DNA from: Adiantum capillus-veneris
Lineage: Eukaryota; Streptophyta; Polypodiopsida; Polypodiales; Pteridaceae
DNA: 64,000 nucleotides
Reading direction: 5' to 3'
NCBI GenBank assembly: GCA_014529385.2
Contig: CM043955.1
Coordinates: 136,162,108-136,226,107 of the forward strand
A model generated the notes under the pieces. It was not told the origin of the DNA, did no database searches, and saw only the letters and a list, made by a program, of their open reading frames with translations. Positions 31,896 through 43,715 of this stretch are shown piece after piece. Numbering within the stretch: the first letter of the stretch is position 1; each line of letters opens with the position of its first letter. The translations under genes were made by a program, and so were the position numbers.

Positions 31896-33844
31896 GTCTT
31901 GCTCTGTAATAGCTCTCAAAGCTCACTGTATGCGTATTCACGTATAGAGTGCTCTGCGCTCATTATCATACCATCTAATACGAGACACGGTCCTAGATTT
32001 AGCAGGCTCAATTGTGTGCGATGTGGGAAGCTGTCCATGGTGGCTTGTATGTAACAACAATACCAACTGCGTGTAGCACGAAAAGTGTGTCGTGCTCTAC
32101 TGTTGGTGTTCAGTGCAATATGCATAAAACCTCACTCCAACAAAATGAAAACACTAAAGAACAATGGAACAAAGCAAACTCAAAAGACACAACAGCAGAC
32201 TCCAAACACAATGGAACTGGACTAACTAATGAAACCAGTACTGAACCAGTACTGACTCTAGCTGGAAGCACACTCAGCTCCAAGCCCAAGACTCACAGGT
32301 ACTCAATGGAACCAGTACAGACTTTGCCTGGCAGCACACTTAGCTCCAAGCCCACGACTCATATGTGCAATGGGGGTGTCGAGGCCCCAATTGTGCAGGG
32401 AGAGTGCAGATGTGCGGTGCTAGTCTGAACACAAGACACAATTCTCTAGGCTAAGAACAATTGAGAATATATACAACCCTAAAGAGTAGCCAATGGCTAA
32501 CAAAATATCCCTGACAGCCAGCTACGTCTATCTCCGAATTGTGGTGGCGGTGAACTGGCCACTGTGTCCATTAATCCACCACCGCTTGTATCTGCCACAT
32601 GTCACCGCCCAGACCAGCATCCACCCAATGTGAACCCAAGACCAACTGTAACTGCCTGTCCGCTGCAAGTGACACTGAAGCCGTAGTATTGATACCGATT
32701 TGCAGTAATCCCGCAGTTACTCACAAGACCACAGAAAGGGGCAAGAGAGAGGTGGATAGGGGCGATGGTAGGGGTGAGGGGAAGGGTAGATAGGGGTGAG
32801 AGATGGTGGGTATTGATGAGGGGGAAGGGTAGATTAGGGCAAGAGAGAGGGTGGGTAGGGGCGCTAGGTAGGTAGGGGTGAGGGGAGGGTGGATAGGGGG
32901 GAGTATAGCCTAGGATGGGGGCGAGGGAAGGGTGAGATAGGCTATGTGATGAAAATTGGTAGATCCAATCTCAAGGCTTTTCAAGAGAGCTACCGTGATC
33001 TCACCCCAAAGAACTTAGTCACCTTCACCCAAGGTCCATGGAAACAAATGAAATGGGTGGGGCAAACCGCGACATACCAGAAAATCTTCATGTAGTGTTG
33101 GGTTGTCTGAAACAGATGAAAGTTTAAGTGCCAATGATAGGTCTAGCTCTGCATCATAGGACAATTTGAGCTATATAGCAGGTGTGCTGGAGAGAGTGTA
33201 GGGGCCAGCTGAATAGCAGAGAGCAGCATGAAATGTAAACCAGGTCTTAATTGAACATGGAGCATAGAAAAGCTGTGGTGCTCATACCTAGGTAGCAAGA
33301 AAAATGGAATTTTAATCACTCTTAAGATCTACAGGGTGAGGTTGGTAGGACTCAGTTAAACAACATAAGAGATAAGAGGCTACATTCTAACAATTGACGA
33401 GGCTCAATTGCTCATAAGTGGGAGATCAAATTTTGGGAAGTTCAACCTACAGTTTCGAGATACACATGGAAAAACACGATGAAACACCAACAAGTGCCCA
33501 AACCCCAGGACCCAAGTACTATGTGTAATTGTAATGGTATGTCACTGGAAGTAAGATATAGTGCGAGAATGAAGTCACCTTTTTCAAACAAGATCATTGA
33601 GTAATTGAGAAGGTTAGCTAATACAAGGATGGCACTTCACAACTCAAAAATGATAGATCCATAGCATAGCATAGAGAAGGACTAGTGAACACAAAGGGCG
33701 AAGAAGCCGATGGATAGTTGGCTATAGAAGAGGCTTAAAGGGATGGGAAAACATAAGGTGGAAATTTGAAAGCTCTAGTTTGGTCGAGGCTCAAAGCCTA
33801 AAAGGATTCTCCAAGGGGTTGATGATAGCACTTCAGTTGGGATC
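31896..33844. other. Unassigned spacer with short repeats
   Basis: No credible gene. It contains a 66-base imperfect duplication (32243-32308 and 32309-32372, around GAACCAGTAC and AGCTCCAAGCCCA) and a G-rich minisatellite at 32756-32930. Confidence 0.6.
32756..32930 (+). repeat. G-rich minisatellite
   Basis: Irregular repeats of GGTAGGGGTGAGGGGAAGG-like units with many G3-G6 runs. The pattern could form G-quadruplexes, but no function is visible. Confidence 0.7.
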
Positions 33845-34080
33845 TTAGGGTAAACTCTCTTTCACTTTGTATGGCCCTTGCCAGACAGGAACGAGCTTCT
33901 TTGTGTTTTTCTGGTAACGTGCTTCATAGAGTAGCACCAGGGAGCCTCGCACTATTTTAGACTTGTGAAGATGACGATCATGCCATGCTTTGCGACAAAG
34001 TTTCTTTGCCTGGAGAGTGTCAAAGCTAACACTCTGCTCTCTTCTAGCATGGACAAATGAGAGAGATGGGCAGACCCAAT

Positions 34081-34366
34081 CATAGCAGCTATAATCCGCG
34101 TATTTTATTTAGAATACGGGACGTCTCGTATTGAAACGTACAATACGTCTCATAACGTTTTCTATTCTCGCGTCTTTTTGCTCAAAACGTATTCTCTTCT
34201 ATAGTTGATCAAGTGTGTTTAAGAGCTTCATGGTGCTTGTTTATGTATGCTATGATTAAACATTGAAGAGTCATTGAGGAGGTGCATGACCCGCCTCATA
34301 TTTGAAAAAGTTATGCGTATTATACACCGCGTATTAAACGTTCCGTTCTGTACCGTTGTTGCTATG
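34081..34366. mobile_element. hAT-like MITE, 286 bp
   Basis: Terminal inverted repeats CATAGCAGC (34081) and GTTGCTATG (34358-34366) match at 8 of 9 positions. They are flanked by a perfect 8-bp duplication GACCCAAT (34073-34080 and 34367-34374). An 8-bp duplication with short CA-starting ends is characteristic of hAT transposons. The interior has no ORF and is rich in CGTATT/AATACG words. It splits the integrase C-terminal region of element G. Confidence 0.8.
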
Positions 34367-34675
34367 GACCCAATATTGACCGCGACATGAAGGCTGCCCA
34401 CCCTAGGTGATCCAGAGTTGAATTAAAAAAGGGTAAATTGCTTTCAGGCCGAAGGTCAGCTGAAAAGGAATGTGATTGGTCGTTGCTTTGAAAGAAGCGA
34501 TATGCCTAGAGGGTGTTGAGGGTTGCCTGAGCCCACGAAGTTGGATGCAAATGGCACGCTTTCTGGAGGAGTACAATTAGAACCTTGTTAGTGCTTTCAG
34601 CTTGCCCATTCGCTCTCGAGTAGTATGCGTAAGAATTGTGATGAAAGATCCTACAATTGAACAATAGTGTCGAGA

Positions 34676-35024
34676 TCAACTCGTTGACGAAGTGACTTCC
34701 TCAATTGCTGGTGATCTCAAGGGGGCACCCAAGCTTGCAAAATATATTCTCATATATAATTTTTGCCACTGTGTTAGCTGTGTAGTAGGTGGTGACCAAT
34801 ATTTTTGTCCACTTGGTGGCATAATCCATAGCAATTGGAAGATACTTGCGATTGCCTGGTTGAGCTGGGGGAGAAATTGGACCCACAAAGTCCAAACCCA
34901 ATCTTTCAAAGGGAAGCCATGCATTGGAGACTTGTAAAGGATGGTTAGCTTGCCTGTTGGGTTTAGGTGCACAACACTGACAGACATCGTAACCCTTTAC
35001 ATGAGCAGTTGCATCTTTAAACAC
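34676..35024 (-). pseudogene. Integrase core remnant (element G)
   Basis: A 107-codon piece reads CQCCAPKPNRQANHPLQ (the CxxC end of the zinc-binding region), then WLPFERLGLDFVGPISPP with the first catalytic Asp, and AMDYATKWTKI. Further catalytic residues are not clear downstream because of frame loss. Confidence 0.75.
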
Positions 35025-36076
35025 ATAGGGCCACCATAAACTACTCCGTAGAATTTTTTGTGATGTGATGTGACTAGGGTAATGGCCACTAGTGGAACCT
35101 CTGTGGACATCTTCTAAAATATGCTTTACTTAATGAGGAGAGAGAGATGTGTGAAACACACCATCTGGTCCAGACTTGTAGAGCTTACCTCCAATCAGAG
35201 TAAACGGTCTAGACTTCAGCAGTTGTCTTCTTTTCTGCAAGGGAGAGACATTCTCTTGGTATAAGCTAGTGGAAGACAAATGCAACAATCACCATACCCA
35301 TACCGGGGTCATGTCGACTTTGAAGAGACTGCAATCTGGGAAGTCATCCTCAACACCTGTAGCTTCTTGACTTGTTTGTACTGGAGAGAGGTGGTCGGCC
35401 ATGACATGATACTTCCCTAGGCGAAGAACTACCTCGAAATCAAACTCCTGAAATAGAAGTAGCCACCACCAAACCCGGCCTGCAACTTGTGGCTTATTCA
35501 GTAGATAACGCAGATCATAGTGAATGGGGCGATCAAGGTTGAATTCTTTGCTAGGCTGAGTCAGAACAACACCCACAGTAGTCTGACTAGCATCAATACG
35601 TACATGAAAAGTGAGGGACCAATCTCAGGCAAGTAAAATAGGTGCGTGAGCCGGACGCTTTTCAAGGTAAGCAAAAGCTTGGGCCTCAGGCTTGGATGAC
35701 TGAAAAGGTACAACAAGACTGGTCACGTGGGTGAGGGATTGGGCAACATCGGCATACATATGAATGAACGTGCGATGATAACGTGTGTGGCCTACAAAGC
35801 TCTGAACACCCTTGGGTTTGATTGAGGCAACTTCAAAATGGCCACTATCTCATTAGAATCAGGAGCTAAGCATTCAACAGACACCACATGACCCAAAAGC
35901 GTACCTTGAGTGACCAAAGTGGCATTTGTCAGGATTGAGCTTAAGGTGCACCTCCTTGCACTTGAGGAAGACTGCAGAGAGCTGAGCTAAGTGCTCCTCC
36001 AAATTCTCCACTGAGGTGGAACATTGAGCGCTAGAGAATGTTGAGAAATCATCCATGAAGATTCAGAGATGATCAG

Positions 36077-36480
36077 TCAGTAGAGGACAAAAGATATGTA
36101 GACCGTACGATTGAAGGAAAATGGGGCATTTTTCAACCCAAATGACATTCTTGTGTAAATGAAAATGCCCCATGGAGTCACAAAAGCGGTCTTGAGCTGG
36201 TTAGCAGGATGAATGCCCAATTGATTGTAGCCATTGAAGCCATCTATGAAACTGTAGAGTATGTGCCCAACCATATCTTCTAGCACTCGGTGAAGGGGAT
36301 TGGAAAGCCATTGGAGATTTTCTCCTTGTTTAGAGCGCGGTAGTCGATGTAGATGCATATTTTATTGGATTGCTTCTTGCGAGCTATGGCCATGAGTGAT
36401 AGCCACTCGGAGTGCCCCATGAGCATGAATCCGTACATGCTTGGTATAGCTCTATACATCCCTCCCATAGGCCCTAGCAT
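36077..36480 (-). pseudogene. Reverse transcriptase remnant (element G)
   Basis: Two overlapping frames carry the first RT blocks: IDYRALNKEKISNGFPIPF, then FIDGFNGYNQLGIHPANQLK and FVTPWGIFIYTRMSFGLKNA. A block expected to carry the catalytic YxDD is lost or shifted. A trace (MDDFSTFSSAQCST) remains at 36056. Confidence 0.75.
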
Positions 36481-36489
36481 CCCTACTCA

Positions 36490-36798
36490 TTAGGTGCCAA
36501 ACATCGGCCCGAAAGCACCTTCTCCTATGCCAGATGCTCCAAAAGAACCCATACCGGAGCCGTATGGCCCATATGCCACACTATAACCGGCAAGTCACCT
36601 GACAAGGCAGTAAAACTGACAACAAGGGCACGAACTGAACTGAAAACAACAAATACTGGAAGCGAAAGAGTACTAAAGACTGAGATGAGACAAAGTGGGG
36701 CAAAGTTCCCCACTCAAACGCTCGGGCACCTAAGATAGGGAACCCTTGCGGTACTACTTTTTTATTAGCTCTTTGAGTACACAACTACCAAGGAGAGC
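36490..36798. other. Spacer between elements G and F
   Basis: No gene. It may hold further gag-side sequence of G on the minus strand, but nothing aligns clearly. Confidence 0.4.
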
Positions 36799-36803
36799 CA
36801 ACT

Positions 36804-38158
36804 TGTTGCTAAATAGACTATTTCTTATTTTGCTCAGTAATTCTATTTATTGAAATTAGGATATATAAATGTGTGCACTTAAACCGTAACTATTGGAACT
36901 ATTAAAAGCCATCAGGAATGGACAACTCTGATGTGTCATATAATGGGTGAAAGCATCTCGAAGGGGTTGTACCATTAATTCGGTAGGAGAGATTGGGCAA
37001 CGGATATTCCTCATGCGTCAAGTGATGGGTGACGAGAGCATCGGAAAGGAAATATTTCATCGGTCTGGCAAGCAATCTGAACCAGAAAAAGGAATACGAG
37101 TAAAGACGCAGGCACAAGAATAAAGATGGGTTCTATTGATGCGTCACGTGATGGGTGACGAGAGCATCGGAAAGGGAATATTCCATTGGTTTGGCAAGCA
37201 ATGCGAACTAGAAAAAGGATTACGCTTAAAGACGCAGGTACAAGAATTCTGAGAAGCTTTTTCTAAATAGTGGAATTTTCTAACCGTTTTCCGGGAAAAG
37301 CAGATGCTTCCCTGCAAGGAATTTGTGTTTGCATTGCATCTGTGCCTTAGAACTGCATCCAAGGACGCCTGGGAAGTGTTGTGTAGGATCAGTTTTCAGT
37401 TCACTGAGTTTTATGAAGTTTTTAAATAGGTTCACACATTTTTTTAAAAGATGATCGGCCGCCCACTTAATAAGTGGGCAGCCAACTATTAAAATAAAGC
37501 AAGGTCTCTAAAATAAAAGACCATCATTGCCTTCGGACTGAGAATATCGTGCGATCTCTCTTTTGCTCTTGCCAAAAGTGCCGCCAGTCTCTTGGTTATC
37601 TCAGTGCTACCATGCTTGGCTATTCGTGCGGGATTTTACCGGCTATTCATGCCGGTCCTATGAGCCTATAAATTCAGCCAGCTCTCTCCCGTTGTCTCCC
37701 AGTTTCACGAGCGCTAGTAGCAAGGAGTACTTTTGTTGCTGGGCTATACGAAATTGTTGTTTCGTGTTTGTGTTTTTGCAGGTACTCCGTCACGGAGAAG
37801 GAGCAAGGAGGTCTCGGCCGTTGCTCAGGGATTCCGAAAACGGAATCCGGAACGGTCTGTAGGACTTCAGTTCTAGTTACAGACATAAGCGGAATTGAGA
37901 GCTCGTCTCTCGAGAATTTCACGCACGGGAAGGAGTCGACCATTGAGTCTGAGATTTTCAACAGAGGGGCTACTCTGGTTCTTGTGCTTGTAAAACGATT
38001 CTCCCTAATAAAGATTCTCTTAAAGGGGGGGGATGGAGGTCCACAAACCCATTTTCTGGTTCCAAATACTGTGTCGACCTTCTCTCTCATCTCTTTTGAG
38101 TTGAAAGTTATTTTATTTTTAGCTTGTCGATTATTCGTGTGCGCTCCCGTTTGTGATA
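36804..38158 (+). repeat. Left LTR of element F
   Basis: Starts TGTTGCTAAATAGACT and ends CCCGTTTGTGATA. It holds the conserved hairpin CCCACTTAATAAGTGGG at 37462-37478. A 126-bp imperfect tandem duplication at about 37014-37265 is absent from the right LTR. Confidence 0.88.
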
Positions 38159-38229
38159 GTGATATCTGAGCTCGGATTCCTCTCTTTCTTAGCAAAGGAG
38201 GACGATTCTGGGAAGGAACGGGAAGAACT

Positions 38230-39405
38230 ATGACGAGCTACGGAAGGACAACTGAAGATGAACTTCAACAAGTGCGAGTTCAACTTGCAGAATTGCAGCA
38301 GCTTCTCATGTTGCCGGCTGTCCAAAAGGCTTTGAAAGGAATCAAGAAGCCGCAAGGAACAGATGCTGATTGGCATCAACAAAATCTTAGTACGATCGAG
38401 TACTTCGCCCTACTACCCTCCAGTCTTATTGGTGCAGAAGAAAGATGGCACATTGATTTAAAGAGTGGGTATCATCAGACATGCATAGCCCTTGAGGATG
38501 TCCATAAGATTGCCTTTCGCACTACCTTGGACTTTATGAATTTTTGGTAATGCCTTTTGGCTTGACCAATGCTCTTGCCACATTCAATTGAAAGATGGAT
38601 CGAATTTTCAGCCCACACCGAGCTTTTACAGGAGTATTCTTTGATGACATACTCATCTTTTCGAAGACCGAGGAGGAACATTAGAAGCACTTGGACATAG
38701 TGTTTTAGGAATTGCGAAAACATGAATTGCATGTGAATGCAAAGAAAAGCGTGTTCGTTCTCAAGGAGACACACTATCTTGGCCACATAGTTTCACACAA
38801 CCAAGTGAGTATGGATCCCGCAAAGATCCCGATGGTACAAGATTGGCCAACTCCCACTACAACGCGTGATGTATGTAGCTTTTTGGGGTTATGTTCCTGT
38901 TATTGGAGGTTTATTCCTGAGGCTTTGCTCAAGTAGCAGGACCTAAGATTCCCTTTTGATGGGGATCGAGACAACAAGGTGCCTTTGATAGGCTAAAGTA
39001 TTTATTAAGCCATGGACCTGTTTTGATAGTGCCAGACTTAAGGAAACCATTCGAGGTTCACTACGATGCTTCAAGTGATTGCATCGGCGTAGGGCTTAAC
39101 CAAGAAGCTCATGCAATGGTTTATGAAAATAGACAGCTTAAGGATGCAAATTGCATGCCTCGATCTACTAGAAGGAACTTATGGCTGTGATTCACGCCTT
39201 GTCTACCTGGAAGCACTATCTTCTAGGAGTTGATTTTGTGATCAAAACCGATTATCAGAGTTTGCAGTATTTTCTTATGCAATGGAAACTATCTAAGAAA
39301 CATATGAGATGGGCCATTTTTTGTTCATGGTTCACTTCCAGATCCTTCATACGGCTGGGAGTAAGAATGTGGCTGCGGATACATTTTCTAGACGGCCTAG
39401 GGTGA
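38230..39405 (+). pseudogene. Gag start fused to RT and RNase H remnants (element F)
   Basis: The gag N-terminus (MTSYGRTTEDELQQVRVQLA) runs by deletion straight into RT block LLVQKKDG, then IDLKSGYHQTCIALEDVHK. A frame change leads to a gap, FFDDILIFSKTEEEH (catalytic), and an open piece 38712-38936 with FVLKETHYLGHIVSHNQVSM. RNase H follows at 39181-39405 (HALSTWKHYLLGVDFVIKTD). Several pieces of RT are missing, so no product is possible. Confidence 0.82.
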
Positions 39406-40060
39406 AGGCACTTACTTCCGTATATCACCAAGAACTGGAATCACTTCCAGATTTGTATTCGAACGACCGAGACTTCTCCTCCAATTGGAGCAAGTTACAA
39501 AACGGAGAGAATAAATATCCGTATTCCGTTCGGGATGGTTACCTCTACGACCACGCAATCTGTGCAGCGGTGCCATTGAGGAAGAAAATCATGGAAGAAG
39601 CACATGCTTTGCCTTATGCGGGTCATCGGGGTATCCTCCCTACGACTTTAGCATTGAAAAGATATTTCTTTTGGCCAAGTCTTAAAACGGACATTGATCA
39701 GTATGTGAGGGAATGTTTGGTTTGCCAAAAGATAAAGTACGATCGGCATAAGACGCTTGAGTTACTCCAACCTTTGCCTGTGCTTGATCAACCTTGGGAG
39801 AGTATTGCCATGGATTTTATTATGGATCTCCCAAAGACTCCGACAAGAAATGTGTGATTTGGACCATTGTGGACAAATTTAGCGAGCAAGCTCAATTTAT
39901 CCCAGTCAAGAAAACGATCAAAGGAGATCATATGGTTAGGATTTTTATAGCACAGATCTTTAAGCATCATAGGATGCCCAAGTCTATTGTAAGTGATCGA
40001 GATCCTTGCATGACAGGAATTTTTTGCGTGCTTTGTTTGATAATTATGGCACGAAGTTGA
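39309..40060 (+). pseudogene. Integrase remnant (element F)
   Basis: 39309-39857 is 182 codons open with the HHCC zinc-binding region (HALPYAGHRG then RECLVCQK) and the start of the core (ESIAMDFIMDLPKTP). A frameshift near 39845 is followed by VIWTIVDKFSEQAQFIPVKK and KSIVSDRDPCM. Here the SDRDP form is intact, unlike element A. Stops follow. Confidence 0.85.
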
Positions 40061-40421
40061 ATTTTTCTTCTGCATATCATCCTCAAATGGATGGATAGAG
40101 TGAGTTTGCCAATTCCACAGTGTTGGATATGTTGAAATCCTATGTGTCAGACAAATAGTCTGATTGGGAGCAGTATATGCCCCTTGTCGAGGATGCGTAT
40201 AACAATACTGTACATTCGTCTATAGGAAAAGTGCCCTTTGAGATTCTTTATGGTACGCCTTGCTTCCAGAGATCCTTGTAACTAAGGATAAGATTTTTGT
40301 AGTGGAAGAGTTTTTCCGGGATATCAACACGGCCTATGGGCAAGTTAAGAGAGCAATTTTGCGCTCTTAAGAAAAACATAAGAAAGCTGCGGACAAGCAT
40401 AGAAGGAATCTTGACGGTCGA

Positions 40422-40875
40422 TTGGTCTTACTCAAGTTTGAGAAGGCAAGACTAAAGAATCAAGCAACTCATAAAGGGAAAGTGGTACAACTTTCTAATT
40501 GTTATTATTGGCCGTTTAAGATAAGTGACCAAGTGAACAATGTGATGTTTCGATTAGAGCTACCATCTAATTGGAAGATCCACAATGCCTTCCATCTTAG
40601 TTTACTTAAGCCATATGTGGGAACGCCTCCAAGTTTGCTTATTGGTGAGGAACCTCCTGAGGTTGAGGAAACGGAAGAAATACTCCAATGGGAGCAGATC
40701 ATTATTCATCAGGAGCGGTCACTCAAGTACGGGCAGATTACATAGAAGTATTTGGTAAAGTTTAAGAACAATTCTACTTTAGATGCTCAGTGGATGACTG
40801 AGCAAGAATTAGCATCTTATCCCAAGATTATGGAAGGATATGTACAAGCACTACAGTTGAGGACAATTGTTTAGA
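40422..40875 (+). pseudogene. Integrase C-terminus and chromodomain (element F)
   Basis: Reads VLLKFEKARLKNQATHKGKV, then WKIHNAFHLSLLKPYVG and a chromodomain broken by TAG at 40743 (YLVKFKNNSTLDAQWMTEQE after it). It ends ALQLRTIV just before the polypurine tract. Confidence 0.85.
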
Positions 40876-40886
40876 AGCTAGAGGGA

Positions 40887-42157
40887 TGTTGCTAAATGGA
40901 CTATTTTCTTATTTTTTTGAGTAATTCTATTTGTTGAAATTAGGATATTAAAGTGTGCACTTGAACTGTAAGGTTAGGAACTGTAGATCTACTGGAATTA
41001 TTAAAAGCCATCAGGAACAGACAACTCTGATGTGTCATTATGATGGGTGATATTAGCATCACGAAGGGGTTGTACCGTTAGTTCAGTAGGAGAGATCGAG
41101 AAATGGATATTCCTGATGCGTCATGCAATGGGTGACGAGAGCATTGAAAAGGGAATTGGTAGGAAATCCGAATTGGAAAAAGAAATACGCGTAAAGACGC
41201 AAAAAGATGGATTTTAAGAAGCTTTTTCTAAAAATCGGAATCTTTTTCACTATTTTCAGATAAAAGAAGTTGCTTTCCTGCGAGGAATCTGTGTTTGCAT
41301 TGCATCTGTGCTACCTGAGAACTGCATCCAGGGACGCCTGGGAAGTGTTGTATAGCATTAGTTTTTAGCTCATTGAGTTTTACGGAGTTTTTTAACAGGT
41401 TCACACATTTTTTTAAAAGACGACCGACCGCCCACTTAATAAGTGGGCAGCCAATTATTAAAATAAAGCAAGGTCTCTAAAATAAAAGACTAGCGCTGGC
41501 CTTTGGGCTGAGAATATCATGCGATCTCTCTCTCTTTTGCTGTTGCCAAAAGGCCGCCAACCTTTTGGTTATTTCAGCGCTACCATGCTTGGCTATTCCT
41601 TCCGGTCCTATGAGCCTATAAATTCAGCCAGCTCTCTCCTGTTGCCTCCCAGTTCCACCAGCGCTAGTAGCAAGAAGTACCTTCGCCGGGAATCTACAAT
41701 TGATCGTGCAAAGCCAGTACGCAAAGTTCGTTTTTCCGCACTTAGGGTGACAGATACTGATGGTGAATTCGCTGTACGAATTGTTGTTTCGTGTTCGTGC
41801 TTTTGCAAGTACTCCGTCACGGAGAAGGAGCGAGGAAGTCTTGGCCTTTGCTCAAGGATTCCGGAAACGGAATCCGAAACGGTCTGTAGGGCTTCACGCT
41901 CTAGGTACAGACGGAAACGAAATTGAGAGCTTGTCTCTCGGGAATTTCTCGCACAGGAAGGAATGGACCATCGAGTTTGAGATTTAGAAGGGAGGGGCTA
42001 CTCTGGTTCTTGTGCTTGTGAAAAGATTCTCCCTAATAAGGATTGTCTTTAAGGGGAGACCAACTGTCCCAAATACTGCTTCGATCTTCTCCCTTGATCT
42101 CTAAAATTATTTTATTTTCAGCTTGTTGATTATTCGTGTGCGCTCCCGTTTGTGACA
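40887..42157 (+). repeat. Right LTR of element F
   Basis: Starts TGTTGCTAAATGGACT and ends CGTTTGTGACA. The conserved hairpin is at about 41431-41447. The LTR pair differs clearly more than that of element B, so F is the older insertion. Confidence 0.88.
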
Positions 42158-42289
42158 CAACTCTGCAGCTTCAGAAGCCCAACTAGGCTCAAATTCAAAG
42201 GCACTCAGACCTTGCTTTTACAAGGGGCTCAAAACTCGCGCCCTAAAAGCCTTGAAAGTCAAAGGTTTCAATAATTGTTGATTGTTCTA

Positions 42290-43715
42290 TTCTTCCTTCG
42301 GATTCCTTGAAAGAACTTTTCTCAAGAGGTACTAAACATAGGCTCCCTTCCTCGAATGACTCTTGCCTTCTCAAAGCCATAGAGAGAGGAATTTCTAGTT
42401 TCGTAGTAAAGTTTGAGGAGTCTTTAGGAGTTCAAGGTGTTTTTACCCATTGGAAATATGTAGTCCTCAAGAAAGCTTCTTTGAAATTAGCGTCTCTAGG
42501 AACATTTCTTTAGGAAGGAGTAGCTTATCTTCTTCTGATCGTGATGCTCTTAGGAAATTTCATCGTGATTTTGTAATCTCTTACGTAGATAAGTGCTCTA
42601 CTAACTTTGTTGTTACGTGCAAAAAGTTCTATTTAGATTGCTTGTTAGGTGAAGTAATCTCTTAGACTTACAATGGTTGTGATCTTTCGATGCAAGAGGT
42701 TATCTTGAAACATCAAGACTTTTTGTAAGTCTTTTGGTTTTAAGTGCCAGCCTAAATAACCCTGCTTCTTGTGACACCTCTTTGACTGAGGTTTCCAAAT
42801 GGCTTAGTTATTGTTTCAAAGCCATTTTACCTAGCGTAAATGAATTGTAGAAAAATCTCCTAAAGGAAGCAGACATACCTACTGGTTGAAGTTGGATTTT
42901 AAATGATTTAGTAGGTGTGATTCCTGTTATAAAGTTTTTGAACTCTCAAGAAGCCTTAAGGAGAAATCTTCTCCTTTATCTCTCCAAACTTTTGACTTTA
43001 CAACGCTATATACGAAGCTAAATTTGGAGGATCTTAAATTCAGAGTCAAGTCTCTTATTTCAAAAGTTTTTGCGTACAAGATTGAGAAGGATAGGTACAA
43101 GGCATTGTTAGTAGAAAAGTCAGCCTTGAACTTTGACTTGTTATGGTTAAAAAGTAAGAATGTAGACGTAGACAAAGGAAGAAAGAGATTCACCAGGATT
43201 GTATAGGACTTTGACATCATATCTTGGTTAGATTTTCTTTTGGACAATTTATATAACCGTCGGTGACTCTTTTCAAGCAAACAATTGGTATCCCTATGGG
43301 CTGTTTTTCTTGCTAATTTCTACCTTTTTACTTACGAGTTTGGTTTTATGGAGCATCTTGTCCTTGTTAAAACTTGCCCAATATTTTTGCACAAGTTATG
43401 CAATGTAAGACGCTTTGGAGATGATCTTTTTGTTCTCGACTTTCTTTCTTTTCAAGATTTTATGTACTTGAATTTGAGTTCTGTAGGTGGAGGAATTTAT
43501 CGTAAGGAATTTTGTGAAGTTAACTGTACCACAAATAGTGATTGTTGTGCCTTTTTAGACCTTAAGATTTTTTAGAATCCCTTGGAATTAGTAGTAGATA
43601 TCTATGATAAGCGCTTGAACCAGAATATGCCAATCTAAATATCATCCGTATGCCTCACATTTCTTCAAACGTTTCTCATTTAGCTAAGTACGGTGTCATT
43701 TGCTCTCAATTATTT
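42290..43715 (+). pseudogene. Penelope-like element reverse transcriptase, fossil
   Basis: Pieces in order: LKELFSRGTKHRLPSSNDSC (42307), FVVTCKKFYLDCLLGEV (about 42600, matching the FVxVPADKAxNNxxxxCKxxY block), FTTLYTKLNLEDLKFRVKSL (about 43000, matching xDFSTLYTxIPH), TIGIPMG (43285), FLANFYLFTYEFGFMEHLV, FGDDLFVLDFLSFQDFMYL (catalytic RYIDDL block with G-D-D), CAFLDLKI, YDKR and IRMPHISSNVSHLAKYGVIC (about 43650). The order and motifs are those of Penelope-like RTs, not LINE or LTR RTs. Many stops and frameshifts. It ends where LINE-2b begins. Confidence 0.78.

Larger units (their letters stand above)
33845..36480 (-). mobile_element. Element G, decayed Tat/Athila-like gypsy fragment
   Basis: Minus-strand order from 36480: RT start (ICIYIDYRALNKEKISNGFP), RT with FIDGFNGYNQLGIHP and MSFGLKNAPFSFNR, then VHLKLNPDKCHF, RNase H end (FDFEVVLRLGKYHVMADHLS), integrase core (GLDFVGPISPPAQPG) and integrase C-terminus (GSLVLLYEARYQ). 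The D-G-F-x-G-Y-N-Q form and no chromodomain point to the Tat/Athila group, not the chromoviruses around it. No LTRs are seen and the frame is broken throughout. Confidence 0.75.
36804..42157 (+). mobile_element. Element F, decayed chromovirus
   Basis: LTRs at 36804-38158 and 40887-42157 are bordered by a 5-bp duplication CAACT (36799-36803 and 42158-42162). A degenerate tRNA-iMet primer site (TGATATCTGAGC, 38160-38171) and a polypurine tract (GCTAGAGGGA, 40877-40886) are present. The interior has gag, RT, RNase H, integrase and chromodomain pieces with many stops and large deletions. It is the pol-bearing relative of element B. Confidence 0.9.
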
